Source of the DNA: Janthinobacterium rivuli | GTDB taxonomy: Bacteria > Pseudomonadota > Gammaproteobacteria > Burkholderiales > Burkholderiaceae_D | Assembly (NCBI RefSeq): GCF_009208735.1 | Contig: NZ_WFLJ01000008.1 | Span: 186,001-250,000, forward strand | DNA length: 64,000 nucleotides | Direction: 5' to 3' | Position numbers and translations under genes: made by a program | Shown here: one piece after another, positions 27,395 to 36,692 of the stretch | Position numbering within the stretch: position 1 is the first letter of the stretch | How the letters are laid out: each line of letters opens with the position of its first letter | The notes under the pieces: generated by a model | Seen by the model: only the letters and a program-made list of their open reading frames with translations | Told to the model about the DNA's origin: nothing | Database searches by the model: none

Positions 27395-27537
27395 CCAGGC
27401 TGTGTGAAAACTCCAAATCTTAAAATATTCGTGGGTAGGATTACCATTCCCAGCACCGAGAAAACGGCGTTGCGCGCGTTTTGAGAGGCCGATTTTTTTG
27501 AAGGACCAGAATTTTTCTGCGTTTTCACATAGCCTGG
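27395..27537. repeat. MITE-like inverted-repeat element, 143 bp
   Basis: CCAGGCTGTGTGAAAAC at 27395-27411 and GTTTTCACATAGCCTGG at 27521-27537 are inverted repeats with 16 of 17 matches. The 110 bases between them encode nothing recognisable. Small size with good terminal repeats suggests a non-autonomous element or the two fused ends of an IS. Confidence 0.5.
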
Positions 27538-27558
27538 CCCCAAAGCGGCCATTGCAGG

Positions 27559-28008
27559 CTATACCAAGATTTTAACGAAACGCAGGCGTTTTTCTTGGTA
27601 GCCGTTACGCTCATAAAACAGATGCGCTCGGGTACGAGCACTGCTGCTGGACAATTCAAGCTGTGAACAACCATGCTGCAACGCAAACGCTTCCGCAGCA
27701 ATTAATAGGCTTGCTCCGACGCCTGAACTCCTGCGTTCGTCGTCCACTACCAAAGCGGATAGGAGACCCCAGGTGCCTCGAACATGTAACGGCTTTATGG
27801 TATGCACTACCGCAACTCCGACAACATTTCTGCCATCCTGCGCTACAAATACCTCGCCCGACGAACTTTGACGTAGTTCACGTAAGTATCTTTCGACTTG
27901 CTCGACTTCGTTTGCATATCCTAGTTGTGCCAATAGCTCGACGATACGTTCCAGGTCGTCGGTTGCAGCTTTACGAATGTTCATTGTGGGTATAGGTTCA
28001 AACAGCAT
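27559..28008 (-). CDS. GNAT-family N-acetyltransferase
   Basis: A 149-residue protein (141 from the second in-frame ATG at 27984, MNIRKAATDDLERIVELL). The acetyl-CoA motif A is in VVDDERRSSGVGASLLIAAE (R-x-x-G-x-G/A type). A typical C-terminal HLFYERNGYQEKRLRFVKIL follows. The acceptor is unknown; small-molecule or protein N-acetylation are both possible. Neither start has a good ribosome site. Confidence 0.85.
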   Translation of the reverse strand: MLFEPIPTMNIRKAATDDLERIVELLAQLGYANEVEQVERYLRELRQSSSGEVFVAQDGRNVVGVAVVHTIKPLHVRGTWGLLSALVVDDERRSSGVGASLLIAAEAFALQHGCSQLELSSSSARTRAHLFYERNGYQEKRLRFVKILV

Positions 28009-28106
28009 TTTTCAAGAACTGTACTTCCTCTTCTAGCCGATTGTTGTCGTCTTAAAAGCGGACTAATAATTAAACTTGACACGGCGGAGCACTCCTAACG
28101 AGCACA

Positions 28107-28850
28107 CTACGTAAGATTCAATCCACCATCTGATAGCAGGATTTCACCAGTGAGATAGTCCGATGCAACCAACATCGCAACGGCTTGCGCAATGTCCGCT
28201 GGGCTAGCAGCTCGTCGCATCGGCGAGCGATCCTTCCAAAGTTGCTGCGCCTGAGTCCAATCTGCGGTAAGTGGTGTATCGACCAACCCGGGGGCGACGG
28301 CATTTACTCGGATGTCGGGCGCAAGTGAAACAGCGAGTAGCCGTGTCATATGATTTAAGGCCGCCTTCGTGGCTGAATATGGAATCGATGCGCCCTTCGG
28401 GCGGACGCCAGCATGTGAGCTGATGTTGACTATGCAGCCGGGACGACCGTGGCGTTTCGAATCACGCAATGCTGCTTCAGCCTCAGCTATCAAACGGAAA
28501 GGAGCAACCACGTTCACTTCGTAGAGTTCATGCCACACATCGGGCGTCGCGGCACCCAAATCTGCGTGCGGAATAACACGGCAGATCCCTGCGTTATTAA
28601 CCAGAACATCCAGCCGCCCCCATGCCCCTATTGCTTCGCGGATCAGTCGCACTCTGTCATCATCATCGGCCAAATCAGCTTGCACATAAATTGCCGATCC
28701 GAGTTCGAGTGCTAGTAGCTGTCCGGCCTCTACCGAATTGCGCGAATGCAATACGACTGAATATCCTTCGCTCGCAAGCCTGCGGGCAATTGCCACACCG
28801 ATGCCCGAAGTCGAGCCGGTAACAAGTGCAACGGGAGCCTGAGTCATCAT
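28107..28850 (-). CDS. Short-chain dehydrogenase/reductase
   Basis: A classical SDR of 247 residues. The Rossmann motif TGSTSGIG is at residues 12-19. NNAG lies near 88, the catalytic Ser is in IVNISSHAG, and YSATK carries the Tyr and Lys. The C-terminal LASDYLTGEILLSDGGLNLT is typical of FabG-like enzymes. NAD(P)-dependent oxidoreduction of a carbonyl or hydroxyl is certain in type; the substrate is not. It is probably transcribed alone. Confidence 0.9.
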   Translation of the reverse strand: MMTQAPVALVTGSTSGIGVAIARRLASEGYSVVLHSRNSVEAGQLLALELGSAIYVQADLADDDDRVRLIREAIGAWGRLDVLVNNAGICRVIPHADLGAATPDVWHELYEVNVVAPFRLIAEAEAALRDSKRHGRPGCIVNISSHAGVRPKGASIPYSATKAALNHMTRLLAVSLAPDIRVNAVAPGLVDTPLTADWTQAQQLWKDRSPMRRAASPADIAQAVAMLVASDYLTGEILLSDGGLNLT

Positions 28851-28962
28851 ATAAGCCTATAGCGTTTAATAGTTTTTAGGAAAGTGTACAACATCTTGAT
28901 GGGCGTTCTGCTCACTTTTGTGAAGGCCTGCATTTGGCCGAAAGAAGTCTAGACCATCGCAA

Positions 28963-29190
28963 CTACTCCAGAGCTGGCGGCAAGTTCCCAGCCTTTGCGA
29001 CCGCGTGCCCACGTGCGACGAGAAAAGCTTTTGTAGCGGCGTAGAGTTCGTTGTCGTCGATGAGCCTTGCCATCAGCGCTCCTTTTGCGTTTCTTCGCGC
29101 TATCACTAGCGAGTTCAGCACGAAATACTCAGTCCATACGGAGCCGTCAGACTCTAGCGCTCGTAGCACATCGATTTCAGTTATTCCCAT
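28963..29190 (-). CDS. Small protein of unknown function
   Basis: An open frame of 75 residues from MGITEIDVLRALESDG (an in-frame ATG exists at 29226). The composition is protein-like, with an even spread of hydrophobic and charged residues and a helical C-terminus (LYAATKAFLVARGHAVA). I do not recognise a family. There is no partner nearby on the same transcript except the next small frame. Confidence 0.4.
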   Translation of the reverse strand: MGITEIDVLRALESDGSVWTEYFVLNSLVIARRNAKGALMARLIDDNELYAATKAFLVARGHAVAKAGNLPPALE

Positions 29191-29252
29191 AGATTCACTT
29201 TCTGTACGTCTGCTTCTGGCCGGCATCGGCCATCATCGTGGCTGGCGAGCAG

Positions 29253-29528
29253 CTACTTTCCCTGCAGGGTGCCTGAGATTTTCTTCCCGTCCGCATAACG
29301 TCGGATTTCCCCGAACGCAGAGGTGGTTTCCTTGCTCTGATTGAGTTCTATGGTTCCGGATGTCAAAAAAGCATGTAACGCCGCAGCCGAGCCTGAAGTT
29401 CCTTCATTCCGGATGGTGGCTCGCGCCTTTTCAGTGCACACCTCCAGTAGCAGTCGATCCAGTAGTTTCCCCACACGGCGGTAAATCAGTTCCTTGGACT
29501 GCTCCGGTACCCTAAGCTCAGGTGGCAT
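29253..29528 (-). CDS. Small protein of unknown function
   Basis: An open frame of about 91 residues, starting MPPELRVPEQSKELIYRRVG. An earlier ATG at 29591 is possible but gives a poor-looking N-terminus. A helical, charged first half (LLDRLLLEVCTEKARATIR) is followed by a small-residue-rich part. It is not recognised. It lies upstream of the 28963 frame on the same strand, between the SDR and the LacI regulator. Confidence 0.35.
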   Translation of the reverse strand: MPPELRVPEQSKELIYRRVGKLLDRLLLEVCTEKARATIRNEGTSGSAAALHAFLTSGTIELNQSKETTSAFGEIRRYADGKKISGTLQGK

Positions 29529-29633
29529 CGATGGATGGTAAGACGCGGCTACCCGAGGCAGCGGCCGCGTCGCCAATGCGATAGAACCCAAGCGAAGCTG
29601 CGGGAAAATCGTGATGCAAGCGGCCGCGAACGG

Positions 29634-30710
29634 TTACCTTGCAGCGGGGGGACCAGTGCCGCTGCTCTCCCTTATCACCAGCGACGATGCAAGCTGCCGC
29701 TGCCGCGGCGGCGCACCCGACAATTGCGCGAGCAAACTGTCGACCAGCGCTTTGCCTGCGTCGATCATCGGCGTGCGCACGGAGCTAAGTGGAGGCTGAA
29801 AATTGGAGGCGGTGATGATGTCGTCGTAGCCGATGATGCGCACGTCGTCCGGCACTTTTTTGCCGAGCGCCGCCAGCGCACCGATCGCGTTCATCGCCAT
29901 CGGGTCGGTGGAGGCGAAAATGCCGTCGAACCCGCCGTCGCGGGGATAGCGCTCGGCAATCACGGCGACCACCGATTCGCGCGACTGGTTGGCTGCCAGG
30001 GTCAGGTCGGCGGCGGGGACCAGCCCGCGCGCGTGGTGAGCTTGCAGATAGCCGGTGTGGCGCTGGCTGATCTCGGGCAGTGCCGTGTCGCCCAGGAAAG
30101 CGATGCGCCGCGCGCCCGCGTCCAGCAAATGCGACGTCGCCAGGAAGCCCCCCTGCACGTCGTCGCCGCCCACCGAGCCGTACAATTGCCCGGGCAGCCG
30201 CGCGCCCCACACCACGAAGGGCAGGCCTTGCACGGCCATCGCCGTCAATTGGTCATGATGCCCCCACTGGCCGATCAGGATAAAGCCGAGGCACCGCCCA
30301 CCCTTGTACGCCTCCGCCGCCAGATCGAGCCGGTCGGCCGACACCCGCGACAGCAGCATGTCCATGCCGCACGCGGTCAGGGCGTCGGCGATGCTGCCGA
30401 TCAATGTGAGAAAGAACGGTTCCGACAGCGGCAATTGCTCGACCGGGTCGTACGGCACCACCACCGAGATGGTGCGGTTTTGATTCAAGCGCAGGTTCCT
30501 GGCGCTGGCGTCGATGCTGTAATTGCTCGTTTTGGCCAGTTCGGTGATGCGCTTGCGGGTTTCCTCGCCGATGCGCCCGGTCCCGGACAACACCCGCGAC
30601 ACGGTCGAGCGCGACACACCGGCCATCCGCGCGATGTCCTCCATCTGTGTGCGCGACGGCCGCTGGAAAGGGGAGGCCACGCTGTCGTCCGGCTGCTTCT
30701 TGTCAGTCAT
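29634..30710 (-). CDS. LacI-family repressor of the esterase/TonB locus
   Basis: A 358-residue regulator. The LacI helix-turn-helix begins near residue 25 (MEDIARMAGVSRSTVSRVLS), with a hinge helix SIDASARNLRLNQNRT. A periplasmic-binding-protein-like effector domain follows (about 85-350), so a sugar or sugar-ester inducer is likely. It is divergent from the TonB receptor gene. Two near-identical palindromic sites in the shared promoter region (30810 and 30954) fit auto- and cross-regulation. Confidence 0.92.
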   Translation of the reverse strand: MTDKKQPDDSVASPFQRPSRTQMEDIARMAGVSRSTVSRVLSGTGRIGEETRKRITELAKTSNYSIDASARNLRLNQNRTISVVVPYDPVEQLPLSEPFFLTLIGSIADALTACGMDMLLSRVSADRLDLAAEAYKGGRCLGFILIGQWGHHDQLTAMAVQGLPFVVWGARLPGQLYGSVGGDDVQGGFLATSHLLDAGARRIAFLGDTALPEISQRHTGYLQAHHARGLVPAADLTLAANQSRESVVAVIAERYPRDGGFDGIFASTDPMAMNAIGALAALGKKVPDDVRIIGYDDIITASNFQPPLSSVRTPMIDAGKALVDSLLAQLSGAPPRQRQLASSLVIRESSGTGPPAAR

Positions 30711-30809
30711 TGTGAATCCCGATAACTATTTAAAAAATGCGATGGTTGCTCGCCGGGCATCTTACACCGGGCGTCGTCCACCTTCACCTCGCGTCCGGTC
30801 GATGAAAAA

Positions 30810-30821
30810 GCAACCGATTGC
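30810..30821. promoter_or_regulatory. LacI-type operator, site 1
   Basis: GCAACCGATTGC followed by GCAAAA. It matches site 2 at 30954 in 17 of 18 bases over GCAAYCGATTGCGCAAAA. It lies 100 bases upstream of the repressor gene. Confidence 0.7.
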
Positions 30822-30953
30822 GCAAAATGGCTCTGTCTATATACACGTTCTCAGCGGCAATGTCACTAGAAAAGCTTTAAATGCTTGAAAATGTCAGTTT
30901 TCGGCAAAAAATAATTAAGTTATTGCAGCCAATCCACAGAAATGCGATAGTGA

Positions 30954-30965
30954 GCAATCGATTGC
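30954..30965. promoter_or_regulatory. LacI-type operator, site 2
   Basis: GCAATCGATTGC is a perfect 12-base palindrome with a central CG, the hallmark of LacI-family operators. It lies about 108 bases upstream of the TonB receptor start. Its downstream edge contains TTGCGC, which could be a -35 element, so binding would block the promoter. Confidence 0.75.
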
Positions 30966-31072
30966 GCAAAAGCGACGTTCAGATTGCTAGTCATCAAAGC
31001 CCGGTACGACCGAGGCGACGGCGCATCGAGTATGAAGACAAGCTCGGAACCTAAAAAAATCAAGGAGACCAG

Positions 31073-33421
31073 ATGAAGTTTCAACTCACCCCCCTTTCCC
31101 TGGCGTGCGCCATGCTGGTGCACGCTGCTGGCGTCCACGCGCAGGAGGCCACCGCCGACAAGGCAAGCGACACCGGCACACTCGAAGCGGTGACCATCAC
31201 AGCCCAGCGTCGTTCGGAAGTGCTGTCGAAGGCGCCGCTCGCGGTCAGCGTGGTCAGCCAGAAGGCGCTCGACGCCCAGGGCATCACTTCGCTGACCGAC
31301 ATCGCCTCGTCGGTGCCCAACATGGCCGTTGCCAGCAACGGCTTCTCCATGCGGGGCATAGGCAGCAACGCCTCCTTCGGCGGCTACTCGACGGTCGCGG
31401 TCCACGTCGACGGCATCTACGAACCGAACTATCAAGTGTTGAGCCTTGGGCTGTACGATGTCGGCCGAATCGAGGCACTGCGGGGCCCGCAGGGTACGGT
31501 GTACGGCCGCAACGCCACCGTCGGCGTGGTCAATGTGATCACCGCGCGCCCGACCGCCCGCCCGCAACTGTTCGGCGACGTCAACTATGGCGACCACAAC
31601 GACGTGACCGCGCGCGCTGTGGTGAACGTGCCGGTATCCGAGACGCTGCTTCTGCGCGCTTCCGTACTGCGGCGTACCAGTGACGGTGACGAGCCGGGCA
31701 GGGCGGTCTCCAGCCGCTACGGCAAGGTCGACCTGTCGAGCGCGCGCCTGGCGGCGGCCTGGCAATTGGGTGACAGCCTGAAATGGAATGTGTCGTTGAG
31801 CAAGCTGGAGGACAAGGGCACGATCGCGGCGGTCCACAGCGTCGCCTATAACTACTTCCCCGACGCCAACATCGCCGCCGGCACTCTGGGCAAGCGTGTC
31901 ACCGTGCCGGTCGACACCAACGTTGGCGGCATCGGCGGCGGTGGCGCCGGCACCGGCATCCGCAAGGATCTGGCCCAGACGGGGCTGCGCTCGTCACTGG
32001 TGTGGGCCGTCAACGACGATTGGACGGTGACCTACCTGGCCGGCTTGACCAAGCTGGTCAACAACGGCGTCGATCTCAACTCCGGCATCTTCAGCCTCTA
32101 CAACAAGGACAACAAGACTATCACCCGTAGCCACGAGCTGAATGTCAATTACGAGAGCGACCGCCTCAAACTGGTCGGCGGCCTGTACGACTACCGCGAC
32201 GAGCAGAACGGACTCTACGGGGTGCGTATCGGCAACGCGCTGCCGGCGCCGCTGGCCAGCGTGCTGCCGCCAGGTCTCGCCTTCGCCCCTGGCGCCGGCA
32301 ACCTGCCGTCCGGCTATGGCAACCTCGACGCGGCAGTGCGCAACAACGCGTTGAAGAACACCTCCAGGGCGGCCTTCGGCCAGGCCACCTACAGCGTTTC
32401 CGATGTCTGGCGCATGACCCTGGGCCTGCGAGGCACGCGCGACACGGCGCTGACCGACACCGATACCCAGGCTTGCCTGTACGGGACCATGCAAGCGCTG
32501 GCGGCCAACCTGCCGTGCGGCGTACCGTTCGGCCCGGCGGTCAACGCCTCCGGCACCACCAGCTCGCGCAACACCAGCTACAAGGTGACCTCCGAGTTCG
32601 ACCTGAGCAAAACCGACATGTTGTACGCCACCGTGTCGACCGGCTATCGCGGCGGCGGCGTCACGCCAAACGTGGCGACCCCGTACCTGACCTACAAGCC
32701 GGAGACCCTGACCAGTTTCGAGGCGGGCTGGCGTGGCCGGCTGCGCGGCGACACATTGGGCCTGAACCTGACGGCCTTCAGTATGGATTACAAGGACCTG
32801 CAGGTGAGCACCATTGGCAAGAATCTGTCGGGCAACAACACCGTCGTGACCGGTAATGCCGCCACGGCGCGCGTGCGCGGCATCGAGGCCGAGCTGGACT
32901 GGAGGGTCACGCGCCAGGACCATCTGCAGGGCTTCCTTACCCTGCTCGACGCCAAGTTTGGCACCGTTGCGCCGGGTATCGACAACGCCAACGCCGTCGA
33001 CGTGTTGTACAACAACTTCGCGCCGACGCCGATCAACACCGCCCCGCTCGACAACAGCGGCCGCCGCTTGCCCAACGCGCCCAAGATCAGCGCGCGCCTG
33101 CGCTACGCCCATACTATCGAGCTGGGCGCCAACGGGCAGTGGACGCCGTCGATCCAGACGTATTGGCAGAGCGGCAGCCATTCGGTCATCGACAGCCTGT
33201 CCAGCACCGATCCGCTGCTCGGCTACCGCAAGGCCTACAGCAAGACCGACCTCAACCTCGACTGGCAAAGCCAGGACAGGCGCTGGAACGTCAACGCCCA
33301 CGTCTACAACGCCGAGGACCGCCAGGTCTACACCAGCAACACGCAGATCCTGGCGCTCAGTATCGCGTCGTACATGCCGCGGCGCACCTTCGGCCTGCGT
33401 GTCGGCTACACCTTCTATTGA
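31073..33421 (+). CDS. TonB-dependent outer-membrane receptor
   Basis: A 782-residue outer-membrane receptor. The signal peptide MKFQLTPLSLACAMLVHAAG is cleaved near VHAQ. A plug domain follows (TLEAVTITAQRRSEVLSKAP, then RIEALRGPQGTVYGRNATVG). A 22-strand barrel ends with an aromatic-terminated strand (RRTFGLRVGYTFY). It imports a large or scarce ligand at the expense of the proton motive force. AAGGAGACCAG precedes the ATG. It heads an operon of four esterases, so the ligand is probably an ester-decorated carbohydrate or aromatic glycoside rather than an iron chelate. Confidence 0.93.
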   Translation: MKFQLTPLSLACAMLVHAAGVHAQEATADKASDTGTLEAVTITAQRRSEVLSKAPLAVSVVSQKALDAQGITSLTDIASSVPNMAVASNGFSMRGIGSNASFGGYSTVAVHVDGIYEPNYQVLSLGLYDVGRIEALRGPQGTVYGRNATVGVVNVITARPTARPQLFGDVNYGDHNDVTARAVVNVPVSETLLLRASVLRRTSDGDEPGRAVSSRYGKVDLSSARLAAAWQLGDSLKWNVSLSKLEDKGTIAAVHSVAYNYFPDANIAAGTLGKRVTVPVDTNVGGIGGGGAGTGIRKDLAQTGLRSSLVWAVNDDWTVTYLAGLTKLVNNGVDLNSGIFSLYNKDNKTITRSHELNVNYESDRLKLVGGLYDYRDEQNGLYGVRIGNALPAPLASVLPPGLAFAPGAGNLPSGYGNLDAAVRNNALKNTSRAAFGQATYSVSDVWRMTLGLRGTRDTALTDTDTQACLYGTMQALAANLPCGVPFGPAVNASGTTSSRNTSYKVTSEFDLSKTDMLYATVSTGYRGGGVTPNVATPYLTYKPETLTSFEAGWRGRLRGDTLGLNLTAFSMDYKDLQVSTIGKNLSGNNTVVTGNAATARVRGIEAELDWRVTRQDHLQGFLTLLDAKFGTVAPGIDNANAVDVLYNNFAPTPINTAPLDNSGRRLPNAPKISARLRYAHTIELGANGQWTPSIQTYWQSGSHSVIDSLSSTDPLLGYRKAYSKTDLNLDWQSQDRRWNVNAHVYNAEDRQVYTSNTQILALSIASYMPRRTFGLRVGYTFY

Positions 33422-33466
33422 ACGTGACCGCGCATTCAACAATATCCAACCAACGGAGTCCAGCGC

Positions 33467-34582
33467 ATGCTAAGTAAAGTCTTTCGGCCAGCCATCCGTT
33501 CGCCCGAGGTGGGCGGCGACGGCTCGCTGATTTTCCAGGTGGAGGCACCAGCGGCCCGTCAAGTGCGGGTCGAGCTCGACGCGCTGGCGGCGCCGCTGCC
33601 GCTGGACCGCGCTGCCGACGGCATCTGGCGCGGCAGCAGCCCGGCGCTGCCGCCAGACCTGTATTGCTACCGGCTCGTTATCGACGGCGTGTCCGTGCTC
33701 GATCCCGCCAACCCGTGGATCAAGCCGTCCAGCACGGGCCTGGGGGAGAGCATGGTGTTGCTGCCCGGCCGGCCCGACGCCGCTGCGTTGCCGTGGCAGC
33801 AGGGGGACGTGCCGCGCGGGCTGGTGGCGCGCCACAGTTACCGTTCCGCCGCCATCGGCGGCGACCGCGAGTTCTACGTCTACACCCCGCCCGGTTACGA
33901 CCGGCGTTCCGGACGCGCCTACCCGGTGCTGTATTTGCTGCATGGCTTGGGCGATGCCGCAGGTGCCTGGTTCAGCGTCGGACGCGCCGACGTCATGCTC
34001 GATGCGCTGATCCACGACGGCCGTTGCCGGCCCATGCTGGTGGTGTGTCCGTCCGGGCATTGCGATCCAGGCATGGCCAGCGACCTGCCGCCGCCGTCAG
34101 CCGGCGCAGCGCTGCGCAACATCGAGCTGCTGGGCGCAAGTCTGCTCGACGAGGTGTTGCCAGTTGTCGAGCGTAGCTATTCGGTCGACGCCGACCGACG
34201 GGGCAGGGCGGTTGGCGGGTTGTCGATGGGCGGTGCGCAGGCGCTGTTCGTCGGTCTGAACGCACCGCACCGGTTCTCCCATGTGGGCGCGTTCAGTCCC
34301 GCCACCTTCATGTTCGAAGGCGATTTCGAGGCCTGCCTGAGGCAGGCGACGTCGCCGGCGGCGATGCCGCGCCTGCTAGTCAGTTGTGGGCGCGACGACT
34401 TTTTGATCGACGACGTGCGTGGCTTCGTCGACTGGCTGGCCGCGCGCGGCGTCGCGCACACTTGGCAAGTAGTCGACGGCGCGCATGCATGGCGGGTCTG
34501 GCGGCGCAATTTCATCGATTTTGTCTGCACATTATTTAACAAGGATCATCATGACGATTCACTTTGCAACTCTGGCGCGTAG
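33467..34582 (+). CDS. CE1-type esterase with N-terminal CBM48/E-set-like domain
   Basis: A 371-residue alpha/beta hydrolase of the esterase D/enterochelin esterase group. The N-terminal 100 residues are immunoglobulin-like (SLIFQVEAPAARQVRVELDA). The catalytic domain has VLYLLHGLGDAAGAW, nucleophile GGLSMGGAQAL, an Asp near the SCGRDDFLIDD segment and the His in VVDGAHAW. This layout is typical of feruloyl or acetyl-xylan esterases in polysaccharide-use loci. No signal peptide is evident, so it may act inside the cell. Its 3' end overlaps the SGNH gene by 32 bases. Confidence 0.85.
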   Translation: MLSKVFRPAIRSPEVGGDGSLIFQVEAPAARQVRVELDALAAPLPLDRAADGIWRGSSPALPPDLYCYRLVIDGVSVLDPANPWIKPSSTGLGESMVLLPGRPDAAALPWQQGDVPRGLVARHSYRSAAIGGDREFYVYTPPGYDRRSGRAYPVLYLLHGLGDAAGAWFSVGRADVMLDALIHDGRCRPMLVVCPSGHCDPGMASDLPPPSAGAALRNIELLGASLLDEVLPVVERSYSVDADRRGRAVGGLSMGGAQALFVGLNAPHRFSHVGAFSPATFMFEGDFEACLRQATSPAAMPRLLVSCGRDDFLIDDVRGFVDWLAARGVAHTWQVVDGAHAWRVWRRNFIDFVCTLFNKDHHDDSLCNSGA

Positions 34583-35483
34583 GCGCCTGGCTGTCGCTGT
34601 CGCCGCGCTGTGCTGCGCGCTGCCGGCGGCCGCCGCGACGCCACCCCCGAACACGCAAGGCATGCTTGAGGCGCCTTGCGCCGGCTTGCCGGCGCTACCC
34701 GACGTGCCGCGCGCGCTGGTCGACATGTTCATCGAGCCCGGCGCCATGCGTCCCGCGGAACTGGAGCGTCTGATCGCCGGACCGATCATGGCGCAACGGG
34801 CTCGGGCCGAGGAGATGCGGCGCCAGCTCGACTGGCCGGACCTGTGCCGCTACGCCGCCGCCAACGCCGCCGTGACGGCGGCCGGCGCCGCCATCGACGG
34901 CGTTTTCCTGGGCGACTCGATTACCGAGTTGTGGTCCGAGTCGGCGGCCCGGGTGTTCGGCGACCGCTGGCTCAATCGCGGCATCGCGGGGCAGACTTCG
35001 CCGCAGATCCTGTTGCGCTTTGCCGCCGACGTGGCGGCGCTGCGTCCCCGTTTCGTCCATCTCATGGCAGGCACTAACGATATCGCCGGCAATACCGGTC
35101 CCACTTCGGCGCGGCGCTATCAGGACAACATCGAGGCCATGGTGGCGATCGCCAAGCGTCAGGGGATAGCCGTGCTGCTGGCGAGCATCCCGCCGGCGGC
35201 CAGCATGCCCTGGCGGCCCACCCCCGGCACGCCGGCGCGTATCGAGGCGTTAAACCGCTGGCTCAAGGCGCTGGCGCTCAGCGAGGGCCTGGTCTACGTC
35301 GACTACCATGCGGTGCTGGCGGCGCCGGATGGCGCGTTTCGCGCGGACTTTTCGAACGATGGCGTCCATCCGAACAACCAGGGCTATGCGCGCATGAAAA
35401 GCGTACTGGAATCCGCGCTCGGCCAATTACCCGACAAGAGGTCGCAAAACGGGCGCGCCGCCACACCTACCGTCAAGGAGTAA
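34551..35483 (+). CDS. Exported SGNH/GDSL hydrolase
   Basis: A 310-residue hydrolase with signal peptide MTIHFATLARRRLAVAVAAL cleaved near AAA-TPP. Block I is VFLGDSITELW (Ser), block II NRGIAGQTSPQIL (Gly), block III MAGTNDIAG (Asn) and block V NDGVHPNNQGYARM (Asp/His). Such enzymes remove acetyl or other ester groups from carbohydrates. The start at 34551 lies within the previous gene, with AAGGATCATC upstream, so translation is coupled. Confidence 0.88.
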   Translation: MTIHFATLARRRLAVAVAALCCALPAAAATPPPNTQGMLEAPCAGLPALPDVPRALVDMFIEPGAMRPAELERLIAGPIMAQRARAEEMRRQLDWPDLCRYAAANAAVTAAGAAIDGVFLGDSITELWSESAARVFGDRWLNRGIAGQTSPQILLRFAADVAALRPRFVHLMAGTNDIAGNTGPTSARRYQDNIEAMVAIAKRQGIAVLLASIPPAASMPWRPTPGTPARIEALNRWLKALALSEGLVYVDYHAVLAAPDGAFRADFSNDGVHPNNQGYARMKSVLESALGQLPDKRSQNGRAATPTVKE

Positions 35484-35487
35484 CAGA

Positions 35488-36582
35488 ATGAGCGAGTTTA
35501 ATTTCAAGTCCGATTCCAGGTCCATGCACACCGCGCCACGGCGCGCCTTTTTAAGCGCGTGCGGCGCGCTGGCGGCCGCCGTTGCGGCACACGGGGCTGC
35601 CCGGGCGGCGGCGCCAGTCTCGTCGCTGCCGGGGCCGATACCGCTGCCCCCGACCGTGTCGGATGGCTGGCCCAGGATGTTCGCCGACCTGGCGGCCTTC
35701 CCCAAACCGGCGCTGCCGTCGCCGGACGATGTGGAAGCCTGGGACGCTTTGCGCCAGCGCCTGGCGGCGATGTTCGAGGAGATGAGCCGCGAGCGCGTCG
35801 CCGCCACCGGCGTGCGATCGCGCAAGGGTACGCTCGGCGGCGTGCCGGTGATATGGCTGGAACCGCCGCATGTGCGGCGCCGGGACTGCCTGATCGTCTA
35901 TGCCCACGGTGGTGCCTACACGCTCGGCACTGCCGGCTCGACGCTGCTGGCACCGGCGCAAATGGCGCTGGCGACGGGCTTTTGCGTCGTCTCGATCGAC
36001 TACACCACGGCGCCGCGCGCGAAGTGGGAGCGCACGACCGGCGACGTGGGCAAGGTGTTCTCCGCACTCTACGCCGATGGCTATGCGCCGCGCCGGATCG
36101 GCTGCTTCGGCGACTCTGCCGGCGGCGGCCTGCTGGCGGGCGCCTTGCTGCGCATGCTCGACCGCAAGATACCACTGCCGGCCGCCGCCGCGCTGTGGTC
36201 GCCTTGGACCGATCTCGACTTTCAGGGCGACACCCTGCTCACCCTGGCCGCCGCCGATCCCATCGTCTCGACGGAGGCGTTGCGGCCGAGCCGTGACGCC
36301 TATGTCGACGCTGGCGAGCGGCGCAATCCGTACGCCTCGCCGGTGTATGGCGACTACAGCAAAAGCTACCCGCCGACCCTGGTGCAATGCGGTTTGCGCG
36401 AGGTCTTGCTGTCGGACTCTGTGCGCTTGTACCAGGCAATGGCCGCTGGCGGCGTCGCGGTGACGCTGGATGCGTACGAGGGTATGCCGCACGTGCACCA
36501 GACGATGGCCGACACCAGCCCGGAAGCCCAGCGCGCCATCGCCAAGACGGTGGCTTTTTTAATCGGCCACATCGAATCCTGA
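35488..36582 (+). CDS. HSL-type alpha/beta hydrolase (esterase), Tat-like signal
   Basis: A 364-residue esterase. The N-terminus has a twin-arginine stretch and hydrophobic segment, APRRAFLSACGALAAAVAAH, suggesting Tat export. The hormone-sensitive-lipase family motifs are the oxyanion HGGAYTLG, nucleophile FGDSAGGGLLAG, Asp near ADPIVSTEAL and His in GMPHVHQTM. It begins five bases after the SGNH gene. The substrate is an ester of short or aromatic acyl groups, by family. Confidence 0.87.
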   Translation: MSEFNFKSDSRSMHTAPRRAFLSACGALAAAVAAHGAARAAAPVSSLPGPIPLPPTVSDGWPRMFADLAAFPKPALPSPDDVEAWDALRQRLAAMFEEMSRERVAATGVRSRKGTLGGVPVIWLEPPHVRRRDCLIVYAHGGAYTLGTAGSTLLAPAQMALATGFCVVSIDYTTAPRAKWERTTGDVGKVFSALYADGYAPRRIGCFGDSAGGGLLAGALLRMLDRKIPLPAAAALWSPWTDLDFQGDTLLTLAAADPIVSTEALRPSRDAYVDAGERRNPYASPVYGDYSKSYPPTLVQCGLREVLLSDSVRLYQAMAAGGVAVTLDAYEGMPHVHQTMADTSPEAQRAIAKTVAFLIGHIES

Positions 36583-36692
36583 CGCCACGCCATCAAGCGC
36601 ACTGACGTCGGCACGGTGGAAGGGACCACGCTGAATGGTGTGTCCGCCGTCCGGCTTCGTTTTTATCAAGTTAATCAAATCGGGATGACAAC

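Noticed and set aside
31994..33442. A 482-codon open frame opposite the TonB receptor gene
   Set aside because: Its composition is typical of antisense GC-rich DNA, and the plus-strand receptor is complete and convincing.
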